Part shown: positions 10,140 to 19,802 of the stretch, one piece after another
Layout of the letters: the number at the start of each line of letters is the position of its first letter
Numbering within the stretch: position 1 is the stretch's first letter
Assembly (NCBI GenBank): GCA_030068145.1
Contig: JAPJBO010000417.1
Location: 62,001-126,000, forward strand
Length of the DNA: 64,000 nt
Direction of reading: 5' to 3'
Source of the DNA: Diplonema papillatum
Lineage: Eukaryota > Euglenozoa > Diplonemea > Diplonemida > Diplonemidae
Notes under the pieces: model-generated
The model's input: the letters and a program-made list of their open reading frames with translations, nothing else
What the model was told of the DNA's origin: nothing
Database searches by the model: none
Position numbers and translations under genes: made by a program

Positions 10140-11290
10140 CCGTCTCAACGATCTATACCGTTCAGCAGTGTGTTCGCGCTAAGGAAAAAGGCGGCCGATT
10201 TTGACCGGGAATAAGAAACTGAAAAACCGACCGGCCGCGATATTCGGCCGGCTGATTTTTAGAAGGTCTGCCGATCAGACCAATAGTAGCGCTTTGTTTC
10301 CGGGAAAAAAGTACAACCCCTGCTGCAGGACAGGAGTATTTCACCAAAAATCATGCTTGATGACGCTGAGCAGGACGAGCAGCTCTTGGTATGGCGCTCT
10401 GTCGGCAGTTTCTCGTGGTTTCCATCGTTTTTGGACGCCTATTGGCTGTAATTTGCCTTTAAGAATATCCGGGAAATCGTGTTTTTTCGCCGGGGAAAAA
10501 AGTACAAAAATGTACTTTTTTTTCTTGAAAGTATGCCAATACTGCAGGGAATAGCTCTCTTTGCGTCCGGCGCGAACCTTTGCTGATTTTCTTTTTTTCA
10601 AACCCAAATCGTGCCGCCGTGGCCCATCGAAAACGCCTTTTTTTAGCTCTGCTTCCCTTTTGGAAACCCCTGACTGGAAAACAACTGGTAGTTAACTTCG
10701 CATTGTGAGTCTCGTCGACAATTGCCCAAACAGGTTCCTGCCAAATGGTTTTACTTCGTTTAACTAGCATCGGGTCACGTACGAGAATTACACCTGTTTG
10801 TGTCGAGTGCGAAGCCCACGAAAGCTTTGGTCGGATTTAGCTGACATAAAACACCAGTAGTTTTCAACCCCTCACGGACGGAGGGGGACAGGTAGGTTGT
10901 CCAGCGCGCAGAAAGCATTCTCGGGGTTCGATGGGTCACTCGGGAGTGTTCCGACTCCAACATGGAAAGCCTGGTGCTACTTAGAAAGGTTTTGCAACAC
11001 ATCTCTTCACAGCAACCAACCTTGATCATTTTTAACGTGTCTTCACTCTGAAGAGCCTAATGTCCGAACTCCAGCTCGGGGTTTGACTTTTTCGACATCA
11101 ATCTATGTCCTCCGTCCGTAACGCTTGCGCATCCCGCGAGAGCAGAGAGATCGCTCCGATGGCAAGCAGGTTGCGAACTTGTTGGACATTCACATTGTGA
11201 ACCTGTCGAGATTGCCGTGCCAGTGGCAAATACAGACAATCACCAGGGGGTTTTTTAGAGTGCAAGTTCGCTTAGGGATCCGGGGGTTTT
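10140..11290. other. Gene-free stretch
   Basis: Several short frames but no recognisable domain. 10190-10265 holds GGCCG-rich imperfect palindromes (GACCGGCCGCGATATTCGGC). Nothing else was identified. Confidence 0.4.
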
Positions 11291-11294
11291 TCTC

Positions 11295-11995
11295 AAATAA
11301 GGATCACCGATGGCACTCGGGTTGTGAACTTGATGGACATCAGGTTGTGAACTTGTCGTTGTCGTGAGCAAAAACCCGAGTCTGTACAGAAAGAGTTTAT
11401 CTCTAAACTGATCCATTTCTCTCTCTCTTTCTCTCTGCCTCACCATCCAAACCTAAGACATCCAACATCCTGGCAATGTTTTCAAGCACTTCGTGCACTC
11501 CCTTGACAAGGGAGCGCGTCGCGGGCATGAAAGCCTGCGCACCAAAGCAGGGATTTATACGGTATACCGTCGTCCACCGCCAGACAGATGCCGCAGGGCG
11601 CCTGTTTGGCCCGTGGGCGGTATTGCTGCCGTTCTCACATGTCTTCCCAGTCCCTCTCTTTTCCTTCCTTCCCTTCCAGTTTCCAGGATAGCTTCTGGTT
11701 CCATCGACTCCGCGCATTTTCTCGCATTTTTTTGCAAGTAGCAAACAGACGTTTGAGTACCCGGCCCGGCCTTAGCCTGGGCTGGCTGCGTGGGATGCAT
11801 ACGTATGCGGATGGGTATGGTAATGCAGGTTTGAAATGAAGTGCGCGCGGCAAGACCGGCGCGAGGCTGGACTGGAGGCAGCAATTAAAGTTCGGGAAAC
11901 AGTAACGTTCGGGTGAAGCAAAGTTCGGGTTCTGGTGATGCTGAGTTCGGCGTGTGGTGCCGGAAAAGTGTCCTCGGCAGGGTTCGAACCCGGGC
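11295..11995 (+). repeat. Dispersed repeat family R, copy 2
   Basis: This is the second copy of the composite described at 7910-9018. It has the same block order: GATCACCGATGGCA, AAAACCCGAGTCTGT, short (CT)n, TTGACAAGGGAGCGCGTCG, CAGACAGATGCCGCAGGGCG, the GTTCGGG units and finally GGTTCGAACCCGGG. Insertions of 20-40 bp distinguish it from copy 1. Confidence 0.8.
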
Positions 11996-12540
11996 CTACC
12001 GGCCTGAAGGCCAAGACTGTCTGCACGACCTTCAGATCTTCCAGCCGCGACACGTCCTCCCAGCGCAAGCCCCAGCAAGTGCAGAACGCAGCAGAACGCC
12101 ATCTGCTCTGGACTCAGCGCCCATCCGCAACAGTTCCCAGTGCTTCGGTTCCACTGGCGCAGCCTGCCTCGTCGGCACATCGGCTCCCAACGCCGTCGGA
12201 CCCGCTACGTGCGCCTCCAAGATTCCCAGCCGCACGTGCGGCGCCCATCTCTGGAACACCGCCCGAAGGCACAGGGCGTAGTCCCTCTGCGTCGAGGGCC
12301 TCACCCCTGCCGATTCCGCCAGGTACACCCCGACCCAGTCGTGCAATCCCGCCCCAGGAAACCTCTTCTTCACCGACAGCTTTTCCAACCGTTGCGCCCG
12401 CCCTGACTGCGCGCGCCTGCACTGCCTCGAGGTACTCTCGCTGTTGCCTCGCGACGATGCCGTTCCCCTTTGCCCCCAGGCCAAGCTCCGCCAAAGCCTC
12501 CATCAGCCTCCCGTAGGCCCTTTCTCTTGCCTGCAATCCC
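11950..12540 (-). pseudogene. Tyrosine-recombinase fragment
   Basis: Minus-strand frames here carry pieces typical of the N-terminal part of DIRS/Crypton-type recombinases. They are a SAM-like stretch (GVRPSTQRDYALCLRAVF) and the first catalytic region (LRWEDVSRLEDLKVV), just like ASRWAEAANL in copy 1. It is a short broken fossil with more than one break. No RT lies next to it. Confidence 0.45.
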
Positions 12541-12967
12541 CGCCAATCCCGAATGGCGCCCGTCTAACCTGAGTCTCTCCGACACCGCCGCGTTCACCCC
12601 TGTTGTTTCCCGCACACCAAAAACCCTCTCGCAGTCCCATTCTCCCTCGTTCCCCGTTGGGAGATCGAACGCCCCCCGCCGCACCTACCGGTTGGCTTGT
12701 CCGCAGCACCCTTTCCATTTTCCTTATCCCTGCCTGAAAGGCTGCAGCTACCTGCCCCCGGCCCGAGTTCCCCCCCAATTGTCACTTCTTTCCTTTCCCC
12801 CTTCCGCCCTGACGAAACCGATACGGGTCGCATACTGTGGCTGGCGGGGGGTCGCTGCTCACCACAGAGCCGTCGGTCCAGACGCAGCAGTCAGCCGGTG
12901 GCAGTTTATTCAGCAGCCTGAGGACCCGGCTCAACTTTTCTGCCTTGCTGGCGGCCGCTTACCCGCA

Positions 12968-13352
12968 GTGCCAGCGGCGACTGCGCCGGGCCGCCCTCGA
13001 GCTGCTCGCCTTCCTCCCCTCCAACTTCGGACCCAAACTTGCCCAAAATCTTGGTCACAGCGGACAGGACTGTAGATCTAACAATGTGGACTATAATGGC
13101 AAAATCTAAGGAGACATGGACTATAATGGAAAGATCTAAGGGCTTGGACTATAATGGCAAAATCTAAGGGACCTGGACTATAATGGCAAACTCTAAGGAA
13201 ACACGGACTATAATGGCAAAAACGAACAAAACACGGACTATAATGGCAATTGACTCGGTCCTAACACCCATGTACTTCGCACAGAATCCTCTTCCCTTGC
13301 ACACTGCCCGGCAGTGCCAGCGGCGACTGCGCCGGGCCGCCCTCGAGCTGCT
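12968..13352 (+). repeat. 42-bp direct duplication (12968-13009, 13309-13352)
   Basis: CAGTGCCAGCGGCGACTGCG followed by CCGGGCCGCCCTCGAGCTGC occurs twice about 340 bp apart, flanking the diverged satellite units. Confidence 0.85.
13080..13250 (+). repeat. Diverged relatives of the 30-bp satellite
   Basis: About six units of GGACTATAATGGCAAAATCT plus AAGG(A/G)NCAT/CT. They match the edge version (ACTATAATGGG) of the 6.7-7.8 kb satellite. Here they vary in length (24-33 bp) and sequence, which indicates an older array. Confidence 0.8.
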
Positions 13353-13633
13353 CGCCGAGGCTGTAGCGCCGCCAGCGCCTTCTGCCCGCAGGCCTTCTTG
13401 TGGGTGGCCAACCCTTTTCGGGTCGAACGAGCCCCCACAGTGCGGGCACTCTTCCGCCGTGTTTTGCGATCGGGAGGGAGTGCTCCTGCGGTCTTTGTGT
13501 TTTTCGATACTTGACCAACAGGTTCGCCCCCCCCCCCCCAGGGTGCTTATTAAGGGCTGTTACATGTTACGGATCGCGGTCAGGGGGTGCGGGTGGTGGT
13601 GGGGGGGGGGACCCCCCCCCCCCCCCCCCCCCC

Positions 13634-14277
13634 TCCTGCATGGCTGGCAGGTCACCCAGTGTCAAGCGACCGACTCCCCAACTGCCGCTGGCCAGGTCAG
13701 GCTGGCACGACAAAGGAGTTACGGAGGGCGGCAGCTTGGGCAATGCCGACTTTGCGGAGGCATTCAACGGACGACGATCTGCCGCAGTGGACACAAGGAG
13801 CTGAGCCCTGCGCTCCTTCCCAAAAACGCCAAGCAGCTCCTTTCGCTTCGCTGCGAGGTTATCCTTACCCTAATCTTGGCATCCGCGGAGTGCCCGTCCC
13901 GCGAGCGCTGTTCCAGAAACGGGCTAAAAAAACAAGAGTCGAGGGCCGAGGAAACCTTTCGGTATTTAGTATGTACACTAAAACAAGGATTAATCATCTC
14001 TGCTCTCGGTAGCTATTTATTCCCGCAGGGAGCCTGAGATACAGTAAATACACAACAACAAACATGACGGATGCCGCCTTCTTCATTGAAGCTGTTGCAG
14101 ACGGCACGTTTGGAGAGTGCGTTGAATGGAGTGAGGAAAGGGTGCTTGCTCGTATCCGCGACTTGCGTGGTTCGCAAACACAGGACGCGCAAGCCTTTCA
14201 GGCTGAGCTTGCTGCCGCAAGCAACCCAAACTTGGGAATTAGCTCCAACAACGAAGGAGTGAAATTCTGTGTCGTTT
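13634..14277 (+). repeat. Left terminal inverted repeat of the hAT-like element
   Basis: It begins near CTCCTGCATGGCTGGCAGGT and pairs with 18519-19150. It includes the transposase start codon and first ~70 codons. It also includes, in antisense (13804-13921), a ~118-bp piece identical in origin to the transposase interior at 17021-17138. Confidence 0.9.
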
Positions 14278-17200
14278 TGCCCGGTGTCCAGGTGGCAACG
14301 TGGGAAGAAGTTGGACGCAGGCTGCTGAAGCCGATACGAGGAACGTATCAGAGCATGCAGAAAAGGGCCTCGGGGCTTGTGAAGCGCAAGAAGTGGTCCG
14401 CGGACGCAGTCCTTCGGCAGGTGCAGACCGAGTTCGGTGCGGCAAGTTCAGGAGACACCACTACTACAGTGGATACCTGCTCCGTCCAGCTGTTCAATGC
14501 TGCAGTTGAGAAAGCCGTTTGTAAACACGGCCCTCAGCACCACCTCAACCACGAAGAGCTTTTCGCGCTCTTGGAAATGGAAGGTCGCGAGGCAAATTTG
14601 GTTTCGCAAAGCGTTTCGAAGTGGCGCAGCGAAGGACTGCACGAAGGCTGGAGTAGACGCGGCAAGCTGTACTGCTTGTTCGTTGTTGGGGCCGCTTGTG
14701 CTGGCTGCGCCGACTCGATTGATGGTGCGCTGTCATTCAATGCTGCGGTTGCGTCCATCGTCCAAGCGAAAGGCGAGCAACACAGTCTCTGTGCTGAGCA
14801 GCTTTTTGACCTCTTGGGGATAGAGAAGGCTCGCCGAAAGGCTTTTCACCAAAAGCTTTTGAGTTGGCTTCCCGAGGCTTCGGGATGGAATCGGTCCTTC
14901 GCGGGACAGAAACGAAAAGCTTTCTATTGCCTTTTCAAAGACGTGAAGTGCACCAAATGCTCCCCCGCCCAACAACAACAATCCGACGTAAGTCCAGAAC
15001 ATGTGCCGTGCGCTGCAACAAACAGCCCAGACCCTGTAGCGAATGTAGGTCCTGCACCTGCTACACCTGCAAACGCGGACGACGATCAGCCTCCCACGCC
15101 GACGTCGGATACAGTGAAGAAGACACTTGAGCAGCTCAAGGCCGAAGCAGCAGCCATTGGTATCAAGACCACTGGAACAAAAAAAGCCCTCCAACAGAGT
15201 ATTGCTGAGGCTACGCAATCCGAAGAGCCACAAACGCAGCGGCTCGTGTACCGCATTGTCGATCACCTGTCCACTGCTTGTCCTGACTTGAGGAGGGAGC
15301 TGGAAGCGGAGTTTGCTAGCGAAAAGCGGCTCGTGTCGGGCTCTCATACCCAAACAACGCATCAGCATGGGTTGGTTTGTGGGTACAACGCGTGTTTTCT
15401 TGGGGAAAAACTAAAGAGAATTCCCTTCTCCCGAGCTGACAACGCATCTCTTCCAGAACTGTACACCTGGTTCCGTGGAACGTCACCGAACATGCTGGGC
15501 ATGTCGGAAAAGAGGTGGGAGTCCATCAAGGAGCACTTGCGAGTTGGTGAGGAACCCCCGGCTTTGACAACATTTGAAGTCCAGGCCTTTGCATGCAAAA
15601 ATGGACTGAAGTTCATCTCGAAGGACCTTGGAAGCGTATCGAGTTTCAGGTTCCAGGCTCTGCGGACAAATGATGTGTGTGTTGTAAACCTCCGCCTCCC
15701 CTCCAGCAGCCACCTCTTAAACCACTTCTTCTGCGTTTCCTTCACCGCCGCACCGGATACCAAGGCGATGCTGGAAGAGAAGAAGTCGACGCAGCAGCCA
15801 TTCTATCCTGCCCCACTTTTTCGGCCCCAGCTATCGCCGTTTGCTCGAATCAACAGAGAAACGGAACGGGTCCCCGGAGGGTACATGTGCCTTGCTTGCC
15901 ATCACACGCACGTCTTCATCTGGGGCAGCCTTTCTTCGGGGGTTGCTGCCGCATTTGCGAAGGGTACGGCGGGCCCTTATCAAACCGATGAAGCCGCGCG
16001 GACAGCTCTTTCGCGGCACCGCAACTCCAACGCGCACCGAGTGTCTTTGTGGGTCGTGCGATACGGTGCCTTTGTAATAGTCGGGTACCTCACGGTTGCT
16101 GCTGCTGCGATCGCGTTCCGCGTTGTCCCTGCCAACTTCCGGTCAGACGCGCACCCGCAAGCAGGCAACACGTTTGAGGTCAGTCTCAAGGCTGAGCTTG
16201 CCGAGACCCCTTACCTTTCGGAAGAGAGGCTGCAGCGCTTCTTCAACTTGCATGTTCCCATGTTCATCAGGGTGTGCGAAGGAGTGTCTCACAGAAGTTC
16301 CGTGCGGCAGATAAGAGCCGACCGATTGCGGGGTATTGATATACCCAAGAAGTACAACACCACTTCACACGTCTCGGAAATGGTGGGCATCTGGGCTTCC
16401 ATCGCACAAGTGCGCATCGCCAAGGAACTAAGTGTATCGAGCTCCTTTGTGCTGATCTTGGACGGAACGACACTGAAGCACGCAATGCAGATGGAGGTGT
16501 ATGTAGTTATCCTACGCTACTTCGTCTCATCTTTGTGCGCAGTTAAAGAAACTGCCTTGGGACTCGTGGGGTTCGAGGCTTCCGACGATACAGATGGCAA
16601 CACCATCTTCTTGAAGTCTCGTGCGATGCTTGCAGATTTCGGCGTTGCGGCACAGCAGATAACGGCAACCTGCAGTGATTCGGGATCGAATCTAGCGGGG
16701 CACATCACAGGGGTATACGGTTTGTTGAAGAAAGATTTCAACCCTCAGTGTGCCCGTGTTCCGGACTTTTCGCACCGACTGGAGACCGAACTTGAGCGAG
16801 CCTTCGATTCATCCGTTGTTGAAGAAATCACGGAAGCAATTCTTACGATGGAGGCGAACTTGCGAACATCCGGAAAGCTTTATCGCCGACTCAGGCGTTT
16901 CGCTAAGCTGCAAGGCTTTGCTGCGGGTCCCAAACCATCCCTCCATTGCTCTATTCGGTGGTTGCCAAAAACCTTTCGTCTGTGGGAGAAGGCCGCTGCA
17001 TTGTGGCCACTCTGGAAGATGTTTCTGGAACAGCGCTCGCGGGACTGGCACTCCGCGGATGCCAAGAAGGGTAAGGATAACCTCGCAGCGAAGCGAAAGG
17101 AGCTGCTTGGCGTTTTTGGGAAGGAGCGCAGGGCTCAGCAGTTCCAGCAGTGGTATCCTGTACTAAGGATGTTGCGCAATATCTCGCTGGCCTCGCAGCA

Positions 17201-18266
17201 TCAAGAGCCCACCGTTCTGCATTTGCAGTTTCGGTTGAGCCGAGCTCGTATGGCCATCGAAGGGATGACCGATGGCAACGAAAACAAACGTCGCTTGGCG
17301 AAGGTCGCGAAGGCGCTCGAAGCCGTCGAGGAAAAGATAAAGAAGGATGACCACGCCGTAGCTCTCTCTCTCATTCTTGACGTACAAAAAATGCAGGTGC
17401 TCTCCGGAGCCGACTTGAAGGCGTACGGTAACGAAGAGTACGCCTATTTGGCTGCTTTCGTCGGGAGGTTTGAAGCGAGCTCCGTACAGAAGGACTGGCA
17501 AGACATAAAAATTCTTGCCGTTCAGTTCAAGGACTTGGGGTGGAACGCCTGGACCGGAGTATTCGCAACCCTAAAAGAACAAGGCAACCAGAGAGCCATT
17601 GACGTGTTGGCGCTGGTCCACACACATAGTCGCTACAACAGCAACGTAGCTGAGTCGTTTTTCAGCAAGGCCAAACAACGCGTGGGTTGCAATCGGCCCC
17701 ATTTGGTGGTGGAGACTCTGAGCAACGAACTCATTCTCGCTGAACAGGGTAAAGGAATGACCGATGAAGAAGTAAGCGAAACCTGCACTCTCGGCGCCAA
17801 GATATGGCACTCTCGGAAGAATCGTCGTCATGGGGGGAAGACTGGTGGAAAGAAGAAGACGGATAGAGCCGACGCATTCGAGCAGGTTAACGGGGATATG
17901 CGCACTGAGTACTCGGGGTGTAGCGTTGTACCGTCTTTCGCGCCGTGGTCAGGGAACGAAACGTGGTCGGCGATGTCCTTCGCGAATGCATCCGAGTCTT
18001 CGGATTCACCGAATGCATCACTGCCTTCATCTTCGGTGTCGTCGCAGTCGTCCTCCTCTTCACGGTCCTCCTCTTCTGGCTCGACGACATCTTCAGCTTC
18101 CAGTTCAACATCCACGGAGGCAAGTGTAGAGCGCCAGGTCCCATCTCGACCATCGGAGCCGGGGGCTAAACTGCCGTTACCCGTGCGCTTGAAGCCAGCA
18201 GCAAAGGTTTCTGCCCGCCTGCTTGACAGCATGCACGAACCGGCACCGAAACGCGCACGGAAGTAG
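14064..18266 (+). CDS. hAT-like transposase with SAP and BED-type domains
   Basis: 1400 residues. Residues ~137-205 and ~222-292 are two copies of one domain (FNAAV...ELFALL / EQLFDLL...YCLF), each followed by C-x2-C. Residues ~352-385 fit a SAP DNA-binding motif (LEQLKAEAAAIG...GTKKALQQSI). Residues ~607-659 look like a BED zinc finger (CLAC ... HRNSNAH). The RNase-H-like catalytic part follows: LDGTTLKHAM (Asp ~797), CSDSGSNLAG (Asp ~869), DFSHRLE (~903), and NVAESFFSK (Glu ~1195), where hAT enzymes have their third acidic residue. A Ser-rich tail ends in KRARK, which could act as a nuclear signal. The family cuts and pastes the element. The ATG at 14064 lies inside the left inverted repeat. 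Family confidence is good from the order of motifs; SAP and BED are inferred by eye. Confidence 0.8.
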   Translation: MTDAAFFIEAVADGTFGECVEWSEERVLARIRDLRGSQTQDAQAFQAELAAASNPNLGISSNNEGVKFCVVLPGVQVATWEEVGRRLLKPIRGTYQSMQKRASGLVKRKKWSADAVLRQVQTEFGAASSGDTTTTVDTCSVQLFNAAVEKAVCKHGPQHHLNHEELFALLEMEGREANLVSQSVSKWRSEGLHEGWSRRGKLYCLFVVGAACAGCADSIDGALSFNAAVASIVQAKGEQHSLCAEQLFDLLGIEKARRKAFHQKLLSWLPEASGWNRSFAGQKRKAFYCLFKDVKCTKCSPAQQQQSDVSPEHVPCAATNSPDPVANVGPAPATPANADDDQPPTPTSDTVKKTLEQLKAEAAAIGIKTTGTKKALQQSIAEATQSEEPQTQRLVYRIVDHLSTACPDLRRELEAEFASEKRLVSGSHTQTTHQHGLVCGYNACFLGEKLKRIPFSRADNASLPELYTWFRGTSPNMLGMSEKRWESIKEHLRVGEEPPALTTFEVQAFACKNGLKFISKDLGSVSSFRFQALRTNDVCVVNLRLPSSSHLLNHFFCVSFTAAPDTKAMLEEKKSTQQPFYPAPLFRPQLSPFARINRETERVPGGYMCLACHHTHVFIWGSLSSGVAAAFAKGTAGPYQTDEAARTALSRHRNSNAHRVSLWVVRYGAFVIVGYLTVAAAAIAFRVVPANFRSDAHPQAGNTFEVSLKAELAETPYLSEERLQRFFNLHVPMFIRVCEGVSHRSSVRQIRADRLRGIDIPKKYNTTSHVSEMVGIWASIAQVRIAKELSVSSSFVLILDGTTLKHAMQMEVYVVILRYFVSSLCAVKETALGLVGFEASDDTDGNTIFLKSRAMLADFGVAAQQITATCSDSGSNLAGHITGVYGLLKKDFNPQCARVPDFSHRLETELERAFDSSVVEEITEAILTMEANLRTSGKLYRRLRRFAKLQGFAAGPKPSLHCSIRWLPKTFRLWEKAAALWPLWKMFLEQRSRDWHSADAKKGKDNLAAKRKELLGVFGKERRAQQFQQWYPVLRMLRNISLASQHQEPTVLHLQFRLSRARMAIEGMTDGNENKRRLAKVAKALEAVEEKIKKDDHAVALSLILDVQKMQVLSGADLKAYGNEEYAYLAAFVGRFEASSVQKDWQDIKILAVQFKDLGWNAWTGVFATLKEQGNQRAIDVLALVHTHSRYNSNVAESFFSKAKQRVGCNRPHLVVETLSNELILAEQGKGMTDEEVSETCTLGAKIWHSRKNRRHGGKTGGKKKTDRADAFEQVNGDMRTEYSGCSVVPSFAPWSGNETWSAMSFANASESSDSPNASLPSSSVSSQSSSSSRSSSSGSTTSSASSSTSTEASVERQVPSRPSEPGAKLPLPVRLKPAAKVSARLLDSMHEPAPKRARK
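17021..17138 (+). repeat. Transposase segment also present in both terminal repeats
   Basis: This 118-bp coding segment (TTTCTGGAACAGCGCTCGCG ... GGGCTCAG) recurs in sense at 18869-18986 and in antisense at 13804-13921, with only a few differences. Confidence 0.9.
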
Positions 18267-18398
18267 GCACTCACGAAGGCTTCGCATGAAGGAACAACCG
18301 GCCTTTTGATGATTTGGTATGCCAAAGTGGAAATCCCCCTCCTGTTCCGTGAAGACCTCTCCGGTCCACTGCACGTGCTGTGGCAGCTTGCTGGTACA

Positions 18399-19150
18399 CT
18401 ACGCGAGTATCCCATCCTTCCTTGTGTCCACTGCGGCAGATCGTCGTCCGTTGAATGCCTCCGCAACGTCGGCATTGCCCAAGCTGCCGTCCTCCGTAAC
18501 TCCTTTGTCGTGCCACACACAGAATTTCACTCCTTCGTTGTTGGAGCTAATTCCCAAGTTTGGGTTGCTTGCGGCAGCAAGCTCAGCCTGAAAGGCTTGC
18601 GCGTCCTGTGTTTGTGAACCACGCAAGTCGCGGATACGAGCAAGCACCCTTTCCTCACTCCATTCAACGCACTCTCCAAACGTGCCGTCTGCAACAGCTT
18701 CAATGAAGAAGGCGGCATCCGTCATGTTTGTTGTTGTGTATTTACTGTATCTCAGGCTCCCTGCGGGAATAAATAGCTACCGAGAGCAGAGATGATTAAT
18801 CCTTGTTTTAGTGTACATACTAAATACCGAAAGGTTTCCTCGGCCCTCGACTCTTGTTTTTTTAGCCCGTTTCTGGAACAGCGCTCGCGGGACGGGCACT
18901 CCGCGGATGCCAAGATTAGGGTAAGGATAACCTCGCAGCGAAGCGAAAGGAGCTGCTTGGCGTTTTTGGGAAGAGCGCAGGGCTCAGCTCCTTGTGTCCA
19001 CTGCGACAGATCGTCGTCCGTTGAATGCCTCCGCAAAGTCGGCTTTGCCCAAGCTGCCGCCCTCCGTAACTCCTTCGTGCCAGCCTGACCTGGCCAGCGG
19101 CAGTTGCGGAGTCGGTCGCTTGACACCGGGTGACCTGCCAGCCATGCAGG
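18399..19150 (-). repeat. Right terminal inverted repeat, carrying a truncated transposase start
   Basis: It is the mirror image of the left repeat. On the minus strand it contains the same leader, an ATG at 18725 and the first ~70 transposase codons (MTDAAFFIEAVADG...). The frame then runs into a second copy of the subterminal block (WHDKGVTEDGSLGNADVAEA, 18412-18515), giving a 108-codon product. The block TGGCACGACAAAGGAGTTAC therefore occurs three times in the element (13697, 18515 and about 19080), twice on the right. Confidence 0.85.
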
Positions 19151-19202
19151 AGGGGGGGGGGGGGGGGGGGGGGGGGCCCCCCCCCCCCCCCACCACCACC
19201 CG

Positions 19203-19739
19203 CACTTGTTACATGTTACGGGTTAGGCCAAATCTTAATAAAACCCTGCCCCCCCCCCCCCCCCCGGCCTTTTCCCTGCCTAGCGAGTCGCAGTCACAAT
19301 CAGGGCGAGTGCCCTGAGTTTTTAACTGATTGCTCAGACACGGTTGTAGGGGCCTTCTCCCCGTGACGGATTCGCCTGTGCTCTAGTAGCACGGGTGGTC
19401 CTGGCTGTGACGAGCTACGAACAGCCGCCTGACAAACCAGACTCACACCGCAGTCCTGTCTGCAGACACTCAGGTTCCACGCTGATGATGGTCCGCCTTA
19501 TGTGTCCGTGGCTTAAAGGACCGAAACACGGCGCAGACGGGACCAGTGCGGTGTTGAGCACATACCCATTCCAAGCACGTTCTTGCAAACCCCCTGAACG
19601 CGCGTCGCAGTTGTTGGGTAGTATTCAAGCGATTTCATCGAAGGTGCGTTTATTTCCTTGTATTTTACCTGTCCCTCAATGCGGATGCCGGGGGGTGTGT
19701 GGTGACTGCATTCGTACATACGCGTATGCACGAAACACT
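19203..19739. other. Intergenic or LINE leader
   Basis: A C-run at 19249-19266, then sequence with an open plus frame from 19395 that continues into LINE ORF1 but has no recognisable domain before 19803. It is probably the 5' region of the LINE. Confidence 0.4.
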
Positions 19740-19802
19740 TTGAAAAAAAAAAAAAAAAAAAAAAGCCAAACGAAAAAAAAAAAAAAAAAAAAAAAAACCA
19801 AC

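Larger units (their letters stand above)
13575..19202 (+). mobile_element. hAT-like DNA transposon with ~630-bp terminal inverted repeats
   Basis: One 1400-codon transposase frame (14064-18266) is bounded by long inverted repeats (13634-14277 and 18519-19150). Beyond the repeats lie G/C homopolymer tracts (GTGCGGGTGGTGGTGGGG then C-run on the left, mirrored at 19146-19202). A 15-bp sequence, TGTTACATGTTACGG, stands in direct orientation just outside both ends (13558-13572, 19207-19221) but at unequal spacing. It may mark the insertion or be part of the element. The transposase frame is open throughout, so the element may be young or active. Confidence 0.8.
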
